The translations under genes and the position numbers were made by a program. This document shows positions 15,853 to 23,880 of a DNA stretch of 51,678 nt, piece by piece (position 1 is the stretch's first letter; each line of letters starts with the position of its first letter). The DNA comes from Candidatus Termititenax persephonae (GTDB taxonomy: Bacteria; Margulisbacteria; Termititenacia; Termititenacales; Termititenacaceae), in assembly GCA_003864475.1 (NCBI GenBank), contig BGZO01000007.1:1-51678 (forward strand). Reading direction: 5' to 3'. Below the pieces are notes generated by a model. That model was not told the DNA's origin. It ran no database searches and worked only from the letters and a program-made list of their open reading frames with translations.

Positions 15853-17763
15853 ATGGACATTATCGGCAGTTTGGCTGGCAAGGGATATTTGCTTTATCGC
15901 AATGGCAGACCGGAAAACACCGCAGGCAATGTGGCAATCGATGTTAATGCTGATGGCAAAATTCAGAAACAGGAAATAATCAGCGACCTGAATGATGATA
16001 AAACTATTGCCACAGCTGAACTGCTAGATTTTGTAGTAAATAATGTAACAAGTCTGCCGCTGATAGTAAATATTACTAGAAGCATACAATCCGCGGAAAA
16101 TATCGGGGATTATTTTCAATATAATAAAAAGCTGGCTTTACTGACCATAGAAAAGGCCAGAAGAGAATACGATATTCCCAATATAGTCCGCAGGCTCAGT
16201 CCAGAATTGCTGGACGACAGAGAAGTTGTACTGGCCGCTGTGCAAAACAATGGCTCTGCCTTAAAATACGCCTCGGAAACCTTGCGCGGCGATAAAGAAT
16301 TGGCTTTGCTGGCTATAGAAAAGGCTATTGGCAGTGTTGGCTATTTGGATTTGGTAAGCAGTCTCAGTCCGGAATTGCTGGATGATAAAGAAGTAGTGCT
16401 GGCCGCTGTGAACAGAAATGGCATTGTATTGCGATATGCCTCAGAAACCCTGCGCGGCGATAGAGAAGTAGTACTGGCCGCTGTGAACAAAAATGGCTAT
16501 GCCTTAGAATACGCCTCGGAAACCTTGCGTGGCGATAGAGAAATAGTACTGGCCGCTGTGAACAGAAATGGCACTGTATTGCAATATGCCTCAGAAACCC
16601 TGCGCGGCGATAAGGAATTAGCTTTGCTGGCCATAGAAAAGGTCAGTGAATACGATAGTATTTCCAATCTAGTCCGTAGTCTCAGTCCGGAATTATTGGA
16701 CGATAGAGATGTAATGCTGGCCGCTATGAACATAAATAAAAATGGTTCTCTCTTAAAATACGCCTCGGAAACCCTGCGCGGCGATAAGGAATTGGCTTTG
16801 CTGGCTATAGAAAAGGCTATTGTCTGTGTTGACGATTTAGTAAGCAGTCTCAGTCCAGAATTACGAAACAACAGAGAAGTGATCCTGGCCGCTGTGAGCA
16901 AAGATGGCTATGCCTTAAAATACGCCTCGGAAACCTTGCGCGGCGATAAGGAATTGGCTTTGCTGGCTATAGAAAAAAGTGCAACTACTCCACTTCTGAC
17001 CTTGATAAAAAGCCTCGGGCAAGAATTACGAAACGACAGAGAAATAATGAAACTGGCAATAAGCAAAAATCTAAACAATATTTATTATTTATCGGACAAA
17101 CAGATCAATGACCCAGAGTTTAATAACTGGCTTCATTCTTTATCTTTGACAGATGATATACGCAGCTATCTGGCTTTATTCGGGCAAAAACCGTCTACAG
17201 GGCATATTCCGGCTGATACGGTTATCACTCTGGAGAATTATGCTTCTGTGGCGCTAGCTTTACTGGCGCAGGGTGAGGAGCAGAAAGTGTTGGCGGCCTT
17301 TCTGCGTTTGGGCAGTGAGTCGGTGTTTGTGGCAAATGGAGATAATGGCTGGGGCGGAGAGTCCGGCTATTCATATTATTACCAAACGATTGCCCCGAGA
17401 AATATAGCTTTATTAAGACATTATTATGCCTTATTACCAAATCCAGAAAAATTGCGGCAAATAATTACGGCTGATGTCCAGCCTGTGGAATATAACGCTA
17501 ATATTTATGTCCATAATGCCAGAATACTCACAGAGTTATTGGCTGAAACAAAAATAATATCCCAAAAAGATATTGCGCGGCTTTATTTTGAATATTTAGT
17601 CCTAACGCGTTTGGGTTTTGCTGGAGAAATCGCCTATCAAGAGCTGATAAAAATACATTCCTTGCCGCATAGCGTTGAGGAATTAAAACAGAATTTTAGT
17701 TATCAATATTATCGCTCAGAACGCGAAACTTATACCGGCCAGGAAGTTCAGGACGATTTTTAA
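15853..17763 (+). CDS. EF-hand plus DUF4116-repeat protein
   Basis: A 636-residue protein. Residues 30-41 (DVNADGKIQKQE) form a canonical EF-hand calcium loop, and residues 45-56 (DLNDDKTIATAE) a second, looser one. From about residue 90 to 400 there are tandem units of two alternating types, one ending in YASETLRGD and one with SLSPELLDDREVVLAAV, characteristic of DUF4116 (a domain of unknown function found in protists, viruses and symbionts). The C-terminal 230 residues contain a different helical domain. No signal peptide is visible. It has a strong AAGGAGG site and its own promoter. DUF4116 repeats may mediate protein binding, which is inference. Confidence 0.8.
   Translation: MDIIGSLAGKGYLLYRNGRPENTAGNVAIDVNADGKIQKQEIISDLNDDKTIATAELLDFVVNNVTSLPLIVNITRSIQSAENIGDYFQYNKKLALLTIEKARREYDIPNIVRRLSPELLDDREVVLAAVQNNGSALKYASETLRGDKELALLAIEKAIGSVGYLDLVSSLSPELLDDKEVVLAAVNRNGIVLRYASETLRGDREVVLAAVNKNGYALEYASETLRGDREIVLAAVNRNGTVLQYASETLRGDKELALLAIEKVSEYDSISNLVRSLSPELLDDRDVMLAAMNINKNGSLLKYASETLRGDKELALLAIEKAIVCVDDLVSSLSPELRNNREVILAAVSKDGYALKYASETLRGDKELALLAIEKSATTPLLTLIKSLGQELRNDREIMKLAISKNLNNIYYLSDKQINDPEFNNWLHSLSLTDDIRSYLALFGQKPSTGHIPADTVITLENYASVALALLAQGEEQKVLAAFLRLGSESVFVANGDNGWGGESGYSYYYQTIAPRNIALLRHYYALLPNPEKLRQIITADVQPVEYNANIYVHNARILTELLAETKIISQKDIARLYFEYLVLTRLGFAGEIAYQELIKIHSLPHSVEELKQNFSYQYYRSERETYTGQEVQDDF
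16186..16990 (+). repeat. Tandem intragenic DNA repeats of the DUF4116 region
   Basis: Six near-identical copies of a block encoding YASETLRGD recur here, joined to either an ELALLAIEK or an E[V/I]VLAAV block. Adjacent units match over long stretches at the DNA level, including silent positions. That implies recent duplication or gene conversion and allows copy number change by recombination. Confidence 0.8.
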
Positions 17764-17814
17764 TGATGCCGGCAAGATAATCCGGATAAAATAGTAAATT
17801 TTGTCGTAAAATAA

Positions 17815-17849
17815 TTGCACCGTCATAAGGTTTCTTACGATAGATAGGT
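17815..17849 (+). promoter_or_regulatory. Promoter with CGATAnATAGGnAG pattern (copy 2)
   Basis: TTGCAC (17815-17820), a 17-base spacer, then CGATAGATAGGTAG (17838-17851). The ATG of the DUF89-like gene follows at 17853. The predicted transcript start falls within a few bases of that ATG, so the mRNA may be nearly leaderless unless AGGTAG itself acts as the ribosome binding site. Confidence 0.55.
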
Positions 17850-17852
17850 AGT

Positions 17853-19205
17853 ATGCAGGGCAAAATCGTTAGTTATGTAGAAATACCCGCTATTGCCGAA
17901 TTGGACGCAGTGCTGGTGAAGCAGCCAATCACGGCGGAAGATTATCCCCCCATGAAAGGCATTGTTCCGCAAAAAGATTATGCCGACCTTTTTTTGCCGC
18001 GTATATTTAACGCGACTCCAGCCTTACAACCAGTAGAATTCTTGGCTGAATTTTTTCCGGAACAATCCACAGGCCTAATAACAAATACAGACGCGTTTAC
18101 CTTGGTGAAAAAAGCATTTTACTTAGAAAATTATCGATTTACGGATAATTTAATCTGGTTTTATGCTCAGCCTGCTGAATTAATGTTTAACTGGATGGAT
18201 TCGTCCATGAAAGTCTTTGCCGAAAGAAATGGCCGTGATACAGATAATTCTAAATTAACGCGTTCTATGTATTTATGGTCTGCTTTCGTAAAGATGTATT
18301 CGCCTGCCGGGGACATTGCCTATTTTCTGCGCAATATGGATATTTTAAGTTCAAATTTTATCCGCTTGGTCTGTCTGGCTCAGGGTTTTTCTGAAGAATT
18401 ATCTTTAGCCAATGAGTCTTACCAAAAAGCCGAACTACGCAATCAGGTGTATTTAGAGGTTCTCCGCCGACCAGAATTTTCTGCATTGAGTATTCCAGAA
18501 TTATTGTCTAGGATGATTTTCAGCGGTAATTGCCTAATCGACACAACAAATCTAACCCAAGATAATCTAAAATCATATGCGGAAAATCTGGCAGACAAAA
18601 TAATCAAGGAGTCGGCTGCTGGTTTGCGGATTGATGACAGCCGGGAGTTTTTAATTAAAGCCAGCACAGCGCAACAAATTGTCTATGTCCCTGATGATAA
18701 CGGCGAGGTTGTTTTTGATTTGGCTTTATTACAGCGGATAGTCCTAAGCAATCCAGCCTTACAAATATTTGTGGTAAGCAATAAAGAACAAGTCAGTAAT
18801 AACGTAAACCAGCAGCTTCTGGAAGCTATTCTAAAAACAGAATATTTTGCGGTTTTATCGCGGAAACAAGCGGCTGGAAGTTTTCGATTTATCGAGATAA
18901 ATAGCTTTCTGGATGTCCCCACTGTAGCAGATTTATCCCGGCCAGCGCAGGAAATTGTCAGACAGAGCAATCTCGTTTTGGTCAAAGGACAAATGCTTTA
19001 TGAATATTGTGATATGTATAATTTAAATCCTAATACCTATCATTTTTTTGTCAGCTCTTCCGCGGGCAATAATATGCTTACCGGCGTTAAAAAAAATGAG
19101 GCAATCGTTGTGCGTATTCCGTCTGCCGAGTCTAAATATCTGATTAGAAATAAGAAACACGTGGAAAAAACTTTGCTGGATTTGCGAAACTCTTCTCCAA
19201 GCTAA
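17853..19205 (+). CDS. DUF89/ARMT1-like protein, putative metal-dependent phosphatase
   Basis: A 450-residue protein with features of the DUF89 (damage-control phosphatase/ARMT1) fold in its C-terminal half: DDNGEVVFDLALL near residue 278 (family pattern D-N-x-GE-x-x-x-D), a SNKEQVSNNVN strand-loop near 310, and LVKGQMLYEYC near 375 corresponding to the family's KGQ-x-x-x-E element. The N-terminal 200 residues are helical, as in the family. DUF89 enzymes hydrolyse damaged phosphorylated metabolites; the substrate here is unknown. It follows the DUF4116 gene and shares its promoter pattern. The match is by motif and should be treated as a remote homology. Confidence 0.6.
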   Translation: MQGKIVSYVEIPAIAELDAVLVKQPITAEDYPPMKGIVPQKDYADLFLPRIFNATPALQPVEFLAEFFPEQSTGLITNTDAFTLVKKAFYLENYRFTDNLIWFYAQPAELMFNWMDSSMKVFAERNGRDTDNSKLTRSMYLWSAFVKMYSPAGDIAYFLRNMDILSSNFIRLVCLAQGFSEELSLANESYQKAELRNQVYLEVLRRPEFSALSIPELLSRMIFSGNCLIDTTNLTQDNLKSYAENLADKIIKESAAGLRIDDSREFLIKASTAQQIVYVPDDNGEVVFDLALLQRIVLSNPALQIFVVSNKEQVSNNVNQQLLEAILKTEYFAVLSRKQAAGSFRFIEINSFLDVPTVADLSRPAQEIVRQSNLVLVKGQMLYEYCDMYNLNPNTYHFFVSSSAGNNMLTGVKKNEAIVVRIPSAESKYLIRNKKHVEKTLLDLRNSSPS

Positions 19206-19277
19206 GGATATATCGCCAATCTGCGGCAGGATTGATGGTTCGGTTGCCGCCGGGGAAGAAAAAATATTTAAAAAATC

Positions 19278-19314
19278 CTGCAATTAATTTAAAATACTTG
19301 CGATATCTAGGTAG
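19278..19314 (+). promoter_or_regulatory. Promoter with CGATAnnTAGGnAG pattern (copy 3)
   Basis: CTGCAA (19278-19283), a 17-base spacer, then CGATATCTAGGTAG (19301-19314). Spacing and boxes are the same as at 15790 and 17815. It precedes the small gene at 19373. Confidence 0.55.
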
Positions 19315-19372
19315 AGTTAATTGCCCTAAAGCAGGGGCAGGTCAAACAATCAAATAATAAAGGAGAATTAGT

Positions 19373-19708
19373 GTGTTATGTCGTAAGATAATTCGCTATG
19401 AGTCTACGGCTAAAAACATTCGCCAGTTGGAGAGTAGCTACCGCGCACTTTATAGAGACAATATGGCCTCTAAATATCACTTTTCTCCTCAAGCTGTCCA
19501 TTCGAGCCTACTGTGTGTTTTAGAAAAAAGTAATGATTTGAAGATTGACTTCAAAGAATCAGAAAACGTAAGCATGAAGATAGGTCAGGAAGAATTTTCC
19601 GGGGTCAAAACAGCGCATTTTTGTGATGGAATAGTTTCGTATATAACCAAGGATGACAAAATGCTTCATTTTTACAATGATCGGCTTTATGACATAACTC
19701 CGACATAA
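19373..19708 (+). CDS. Small protein of unknown function
   Basis: A 111-residue soluble protein beginning with GTG, eight bases after an AAGGAG ribosome binding site. It is basic in its first half and acidic in the second, with several Tyr and His residues. I recognise no domain, signal peptide or membrane segment. Its promoter matches those of the two preceding genes, which suggests co-regulation. Confidence 0.65.
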   Translation: MLCRKIIRYESTAKNIRQLESSYRALYRDNMASKYHFSPQAVHSSLLCVLEKSNDLKIDFKESENVSMKIGQEEFSGVKTAHFCDGIVSYITKDDKMLHFYNDRLYDITPT

Positions 19709-19857
19709 CACTTAATGTAATCAGATTCAACTATTTCGGTTATAAATAAGGACTGGCATTTTCGACAAGATTATAAGTTTTATCGGAAAATAAATTTCTG
19801 TTATACTATCGCCAAAGTCGGTATATATTTACAATTATTAATGAGCAAAGGCGTTTG

Positions 19858-21432
19858 ATGAACAAAGTCCTGTTAGAAAAAATAAGCGAAGCTTTCTCTT
19901 CGGTGTTACCTATTACCGCTATCGTTTTGATTGCCAGTATTATCTTGGTCCCGATGCCGGGCAGTGTCATTTTAATGTTTCTCTGCGGGGCGGCCTTGCT
20001 CATTATCGGCATGGGCTTTTTTACCTTGGGCGCGGATATGGCCATGACCCCTATGGGCGAAGGAATCGGCGTTCAGATTACCAAAATGTCGAACCTAATA
20101 TTGGCGCTCAGCATTAGCTTCATAATGGGAGTCATCATCACCATTGCCGAGCCGGATTTGATGGTACTCGCGCTGCAACTTGAGCAGGCGCTTGGTATCT
20201 GGGTACTAATCGTTACGGTAGGAGTCGGGGTGGGGGTATTCCTAGCCATTGCGGTGTTGCGGGTGCTGGTCGGTATTCCCCTGAGAACCTTGTTGTGTTT
20301 TTTCTACTTCATCACTTTTGGCATTGCGGTATATATGTTTGCCACCGGCAATGACGCTTTTATTCCGGTGTCTTTTGACTCCGGCGGCGTAACCACCGGC
20401 CCCATCACTGTGCCATTTATGCTGGCAATGTGCGTGGGTGTCGCGTCCCTGCTCGGCGACAAAGGTTCGCAGGAAGACAGCTTCGGTTTTGTCGCCCTCT
20501 GCAGTATTGGTCCCATACTCGCGGTGCTGATACTCGGCCTGATTAACAATATTACCCATGTCAACGCGGGCGAACTAATCAATGCTCCGGCACTCGCCGC
20601 CTACACGGACAGAGACATCGTGCTGGCTTTTCTCCAGAGATTTCCGCATATGGCCAGAGAGGTTTCAACTGCGCTCGCCGCCATACTCGTGTGCTTCACG
20701 ACCTTTCAGCTAATCACGCGGCGTTACCAAAAGCACCAGCTGTTGCGGATTACAGTCGGCTTTATTTACACATTTATCGGTCTGGTAATGTTCTTGACCG
20801 GGGTCAATGTGGGTTTCATTCCGGTGGGACATTTATTCGGCAGTGAACTGGCCAGCTCGAATCTCAAATGGATGCTGGTGCCAATCGGCGTGCTTATCGG
20901 TTATTTTATTGTTACGGCAGAACCGGCTGTCCACGTGCTAAATAAGCAAGTGGAGGATGTAACCCAAGGGGCGATTACCCGGAAAATGATGTATACCGGT
21001 CTGGCTGTCGGCATGGCACTGGCGCTAGGCATTACCATGATTAGGATTATCACCGGGTTACCCATTATGTTTATCCTGATTCCCAGCTATACCTTTGCTT
21101 TGCTGCTTACCTTTTTTGTGCCGCCTATTTTTACCGGCATTGCGTTCGATTCAGGCGGGGTCTGCTCCGGCCCGATGACCTCGACGTTCCTGCTACCGTT
21201 GGCGCTGGGCGCCTGCGCGGGGGTCGGCGGCGACATGATGCGGGATGCCTTTGGCATTGTCGCTATGGTTGCCATGACCCCGCTCATCGTTATCCAAATG
21301 ATGGGGCTTATCTATAAGCAGAAACAGAAACAAGCCGCGGCTCTCAAGGAAAAACACGCCGGAGTGCTGGCCGCGCTCACTCCTGAAGAAATTGGCCATA
21401 TCACGATATACGAGGAGGCCGCTCATGGCTAA
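19858..21432 (+). CDS. DUF1538 family membrane transporter
   Basis: A polytopic membrane protein of 524 residues with an internal duplication. Each half contains the hallmark FDSGGV-x-x-GP[I/M]T segment: SFDSGGVTTGPITVPF near residue 175 and AFDSGGVCSGPMTSTF near 435. This is the DUF1538 family, predicted transporters often encoded beside PII-like regulators. The start ATG follows a poor Shine-Dalgarno region; a TATACT hexamer at 19802 may be the -10 box. The next gene encodes a tandem PII-like protein and overlaps by eight bases, so the pair is translationally coupled and the PII-like protein probably gates or senses transport. Confidence 0.85.
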   Translation: MNKVLLEKISEAFSSVLPITAIVLIASIILVPMPGSVILMFLCGAALLIIGMGFFTLGADMAMTPMGEGIGVQITKMSNLILALSISFIMGVIITIAEPDLMVLALQLEQALGIWVLIVTVGVGVGVFLAIAVLRVLVGIPLRTLLCFFYFITFGIAVYMFATGNDAFIPVSFDSGGVTTGPITVPFMLAMCVGVASLLGDKGSQEDSFGFVALCSIGPILAVLILGLINNITHVNAGELINAPALAAYTDRDIVLAFLQRFPHMAREVSTALAAILVCFTTFQLITRRYQKHQLLRITVGFIYTFIGLVMFLTGVNVGFIPVGHLFGSELASSNLKWMLVPIGVLIGYFIVTAEPAVHVLNKQVEDVTQGAITRKMMYTGLAVGMALALGITMIRIITGLPIMFILIPSYTFALLLTFFVPPIFTGIAFDSGGVCSGPMTSTFLLPLALGACAGVGGDMMRDAFGIVAMVAMTPLIVIQMMGLIYKQKQKQAAALKEKHAGVLAALTPEEIGHITIYEEAAHG

Positions 21433-22201
21433 AGAAAAATCCTCCGGCCTAAAGGTAAAACTGCCGTTCAGGGTTCCTTTCTTCCACGAGGGAGCAACTG
21501 GTACCGCGCGACACAAAACGGCGCCGCCCGCGCTGAAATTTTGTGTCGTTATCATGAATTGGGACAGGGTTCATCTAATCTCGAAACTGCTCCGAGAAAA
21601 AGAAGTCCTGTTTCACTTCATCAGCAAGGGCAGAGGGACGGCCACCTCCAATATACTCGATATTTTGGGTGTAGGCGCGGAGGACAAAGGGGTGGTAATC
21701 TGCCTGGAACCAGCGGCGCATGCGCTGGAACTTTTGCAGGCAATCCGCGAGGAACTCCATGCGCACGGGCCTGGCGCGGGTATCGCTTTCACGCTGGCTA
21801 TTTCGGCAATCAATACGGTTATCCTAAGAGGGTTTAAGAAAAAGCACCAGAATATAAAAATTTCAACAAACGAAGGAGGAAACAATATGGAAACAACAAG
21901 AAGCGACCTCATTATCTCAATCGTCAATCAAGGCTACAGCGACGAGTTTATGACCGTCGCTAGAGAGGCTGGGGCCCGGGGCGGCACGGTGTTAAGCGCC
22001 CGCGGGCTGGCCAATAAGAATGCGGTGAAATTCTTGGGCGTTTCGGTGCAGGAAGAAAAAGAAATCATCATCATTCTCGTCAAACGGGATAAGAAAGAGG
22101 CCATCATGCAGGCGGTAAGCCGAGCCTACGGCATTGCTTCCAAGGCGGAGGGTGTCATCTTTTCCTTGCCGGTGGACTCGGTGCTGGGGTTAAGCTCATA
22201 A
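21425..22201 (+). CDS. Tandem PII-like signalling protein
   Basis: A 258-residue protein with two PII-like (GlnB fold) halves joined by a linker. The first (about residues 35-130) reads KFCVVIMNWDRVHLISKLL with GRGTATSNILDILG. The second (about 160-255) reads DLIISIVNQGYSDEFMTVAR with GGTVLSARG. Each half has the beta-alpha-beta pattern and the glycine loop where PII proteins bind nucleotides. Members linked to DUF1538 transporters typically occur as such double-domain or paired proteins. Translation start overlaps the transporter stop. The ligand is unknown. Confidence 0.75.
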   Translation: MAKEKSSGLKVKLPFRVPFFHEGATGTARHKTAPPALKFCVVIMNWDRVHLISKLLREKEVLFHFISKGRGTATSNILDILGVGAEDKGVVICLEPAAHALELLQAIREELHAHGPGAGIAFTLAISAINTVILRGFKKKHQNIKISTNEGGNNMETTRSDLIISIVNQGYSDEFMTVAREAGARGGTVLSARGLANKNAVKFLGVSVQEEKEIIIILVKRDKKEAIMQAVSRAYGIASKAEGVIFSLPVDSVLGLSS

Positions 22202-22270
22202 GCGCTGAATCAGCCAAACACTGTAAACCAAAAATAAACCAAAAAAAATGAAACGATTTGGCGTAACTTA

Positions 22271-22378
22271 CGATATCTTAACGTAAGTAGAGCCTCTCCC
22301 CCTTTGGTTTCTGCTTGCCAGTTATGGACAAAAGGGCCAATGCTTCCTCCCTCCCCAAAAAAGCATTGGTCTTTTTTG
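22271..22378 (+). ncRNA. Candidate small RNA ending in a strong terminator
   Basis: A rho-independent terminator is clear: CCAATGCTT (22337-22345) pairs with AAGCATTGG (22361-22369), followed by six T at 22372-22377. Upstream, the inverted repeat CTTACG/CGTAAG (22268-22287 region) contains CGATAT, like the -10 of the three promoters above, but no matching -35 box. The hairpin could simply terminate the DUF1538/PII transcript 130 bases away. The roughly 90 bases between could form a short RNA. No known RNA family is recognised. Confidence 0.35.
22334..22378 (+). terminator. Rho-independent terminator
   Basis: A ten-pair stem built on CCAATGCTT/AAGCATTGG with a pyrimidine-rich loop and a run of six T. 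It lies between the PII-like gene and parA, on the plus strand. Confidence 0.85.
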
Positions 22379-22394
22379 TTTATTCCGGGCAGAT

Positions 22395-22423
22395 TTGTCA
22401 AAAATTTGAAACACTGCTACACT
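22395..22423 (+). promoter_or_regulatory. Sigma-70-type promoter of the parA fusion gene
   Basis: TTGTCA (22395-22400), a 17-base spacer, TACACT (22418-22423). The start codon of the ParA fusion is 60 bases downstream. The hydrogenase promoter at 46875 uses the same TTGTCA box and spacing. Confidence 0.6.
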
Positions 22424-22482
22424 CTATGACCATACGCTCAACTAAAAAATAAAATTCAAAGTGCGCGGGGATAAAAAATTAA

Positions 22483-23550
22483 ATGTCGGTTATCGCAATT
22501 ATCAACCAGAAAGGCGGCTGCGGCAAAACCACCACGACTATCAACTTGGCGGCAGCCTTAACCAAAAAAAAGCAACGAGTTTTGATTGTTGATTTTGATC
22601 CGCAAGGACATTCGTCGCTGGGGCTGGGGATAGACAGTCAGCAGATAAAACACACGGTGCAAAATGTGTTGCTGGACGACACAGCGTTTGCCGAGGCGGT
22701 CATCGCCCTGCCCGAAAATCTGGATTTGTTACCGTCCAATATCACGCTGGCGGCCTTAGAACAGAAACTGTCCGGACTGACCGGGCGCGAATATTATCTG
22801 CGTCAATTGCTGGAAACACAAAAACAAAATTACGACACGATAATTATTGACTGCCCGCCGCACCTCGGTCTCCTGAGCGTCAATGCCTTGCTGGCCGCCG
22901 ACCGTGTTATCGTGCCGGTCGAACCCGGTAAGTTTGGCCTAGATGGCCTGCAAAAACTGGTGGAAACAATCCAAATGCTCTGCCAAAAAACCAACCATCA
23001 GCTGGACATCAAATATCTGCTTTCGCTGTTTGACTTGGAGTCTGAGTTTGCCGAAACATTCGCCCAAAGATTCCGCCGCGATTACGGCGACAGCCTACTA
23101 CACAGCCGCATTCACCGTTCCAGTGTCATTCGCGACGCGGCACAGGCTGGCAAAGCCGTCGTGAATTTTCAAACGCGCTCCCTGCCCTATCTTGACTACA
23201 TGGCCTTGGCCAACGAGGTCATTCTCTGGCAAAACCAAGAAATACTCGCCAAGGTCATCAATAGTCCGGCCGCTCCGCCGCAAAAAACACCGCTGGGCGT
23301 ATGCTTTACCTTGCAGACTGAGGATGCCGAGGCCGTGCATCTCGCCGGGGATTTCAACAACTGGATTCCCGAAGCCGCACCGCTAATCAAGCTGGAACAA
23401 AAAGGCGTATGGTACACTTTCCTGTCGTTGCAGGACGGGCGGTACAATTACCAGTATGTCGTCGACGGCAAATATCAAACCGACCCTGCCAACCCTGAGG
23501 TTGCCGACTCGCCTTTCGGCGTAAAACAATCAGTGCTGGAGATTGGTTAA
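22483..23550 (+). CDS. ParA/Soj-type ATPase fused to a glycogen-binding CBM48 domain
   Basis: A 355-residue protein. Residues 1-255 are a ParA/MinD-type ATPase: deviant Walker A KGGCGKTT at 10-17, DFDPQGHSSLGLG, DCPPHLGLLSVNAL, and a C-terminal region with HRSSVIRDAAQAGK. Residues 270-355 are an AMPK-type glycogen-binding module (CBM48): FTLQTEDAEAVHLAGDFNNW, GVWYTFLSLQDGRYNYQYVVDGKY, ending in the usual DP-N-P region. ParA ATPases form nucleotide-dependent dimers that position chromosomes, plasmids or protein bodies. No parB gene follows. The fusion suggests positioning of glycogen or a polysaccharide-bound cargo, which is inference. The gene is the last host-like gene before the mobile island. 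Confidence 0.9.
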   Translation: MSVIAIINQKGGCGKTTTTINLAAALTKKKQRVLIVDFDPQGHSSLGLGIDSQQIKHTVQNVLLDDTAFAEAVIALPENLDLLPSNITLAALEQKLSGLTGREYYLRQLLETQKQNYDTIIIDCPPHLGLLSVNALLAADRVIVPVEPGKFGLDGLQKLVETIQMLCQKTNHQLDIKYLLSLFDLESEFAETFAQRFRRDYGDSLLHSRIHRSSVIRDAAQAGKAVVNFQTRSLPYLDYMALANEVILWQNQEILAKVINSPAAPPQKTPLGVCFTLQTEDAEAVHLAGDFNNWIPEAAPLIKLEQKGVWYTFLSLQDGRYNYQYVVDGKYQTDPANPEVADSPFGVKQSVLEIG

Positions 23551-23604
23551 ACCGCGCGAGGGCGCAAGCCGTATGCTCCATGTACGGCAATATCAGCGCA
23601 AAGC

Positions 23605-23684
23605 ATTTTAATCCACGTAGCGGAGGTGTCCAGCAACGCACGGGTGTACGGCGTTTCAATCCACGTTCCTGTATGAGGAGCGAC
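23605..23684 (-). CRISPR. Solitary type I-C-like CRISPR repeat with a degenerate neighbour
   Basis: 23653-23684 is a 32-base unit, on the minus strand GTCGCTCCTCATACAGGAAC followed by GTGGATTGAAAC. It has the length, inner palindrome and GTGGATTGAAAC end of subtype I-C repeats and differs at two positions from the copy at 29256. A degenerate copy retaining ACGTGGATTAAAA lies at about 23605-23617, too close for a normal spacer. No cas gene or leader is visible. Taken alone this would be weak; the cleaner copy at 29256 supports it. Confidence 0.5.
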
Positions 23685-23874
23685 CTGTCCCCAAGTCGGC
23701 TGTACAGGCGTTATTCCTGACATATTTAACCTCCAAAAGTGGTGTAAGTCGCGCCCTGCCCAGCGCGTCATCGTATGCCCACATGCGACCATTTTGCCTG
23801 AAATAAATAATTTTTCCATTAGATTTTTGAGTAAAAAACTGGACATTGATTTTTTCAGGGAAAATGCTAGAATT
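23656..23874 (-). pseudogene. C-terminal gene fragment ending inside the repeat
   Basis: An open minus-strand frame of about 72 codons without a proper start. It reads GKIIYFRQNGRMWAYDDALG in the middle and ends in GRSSYRNVD, the last ten codons and stop being encoded by the 32-base repeat. The fragment at 29259 ends in GRSSYRSVD in the same frame. The upstream end is lost near the poly-C tract. I do not recognise the family; the amino-acid texture resembles phage fibre or surface protein fragments. A competing frame starting at 23727 after GGAGG is also open. Confidence 0.4.
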
Positions 23875-23880
23875 TTAGCG

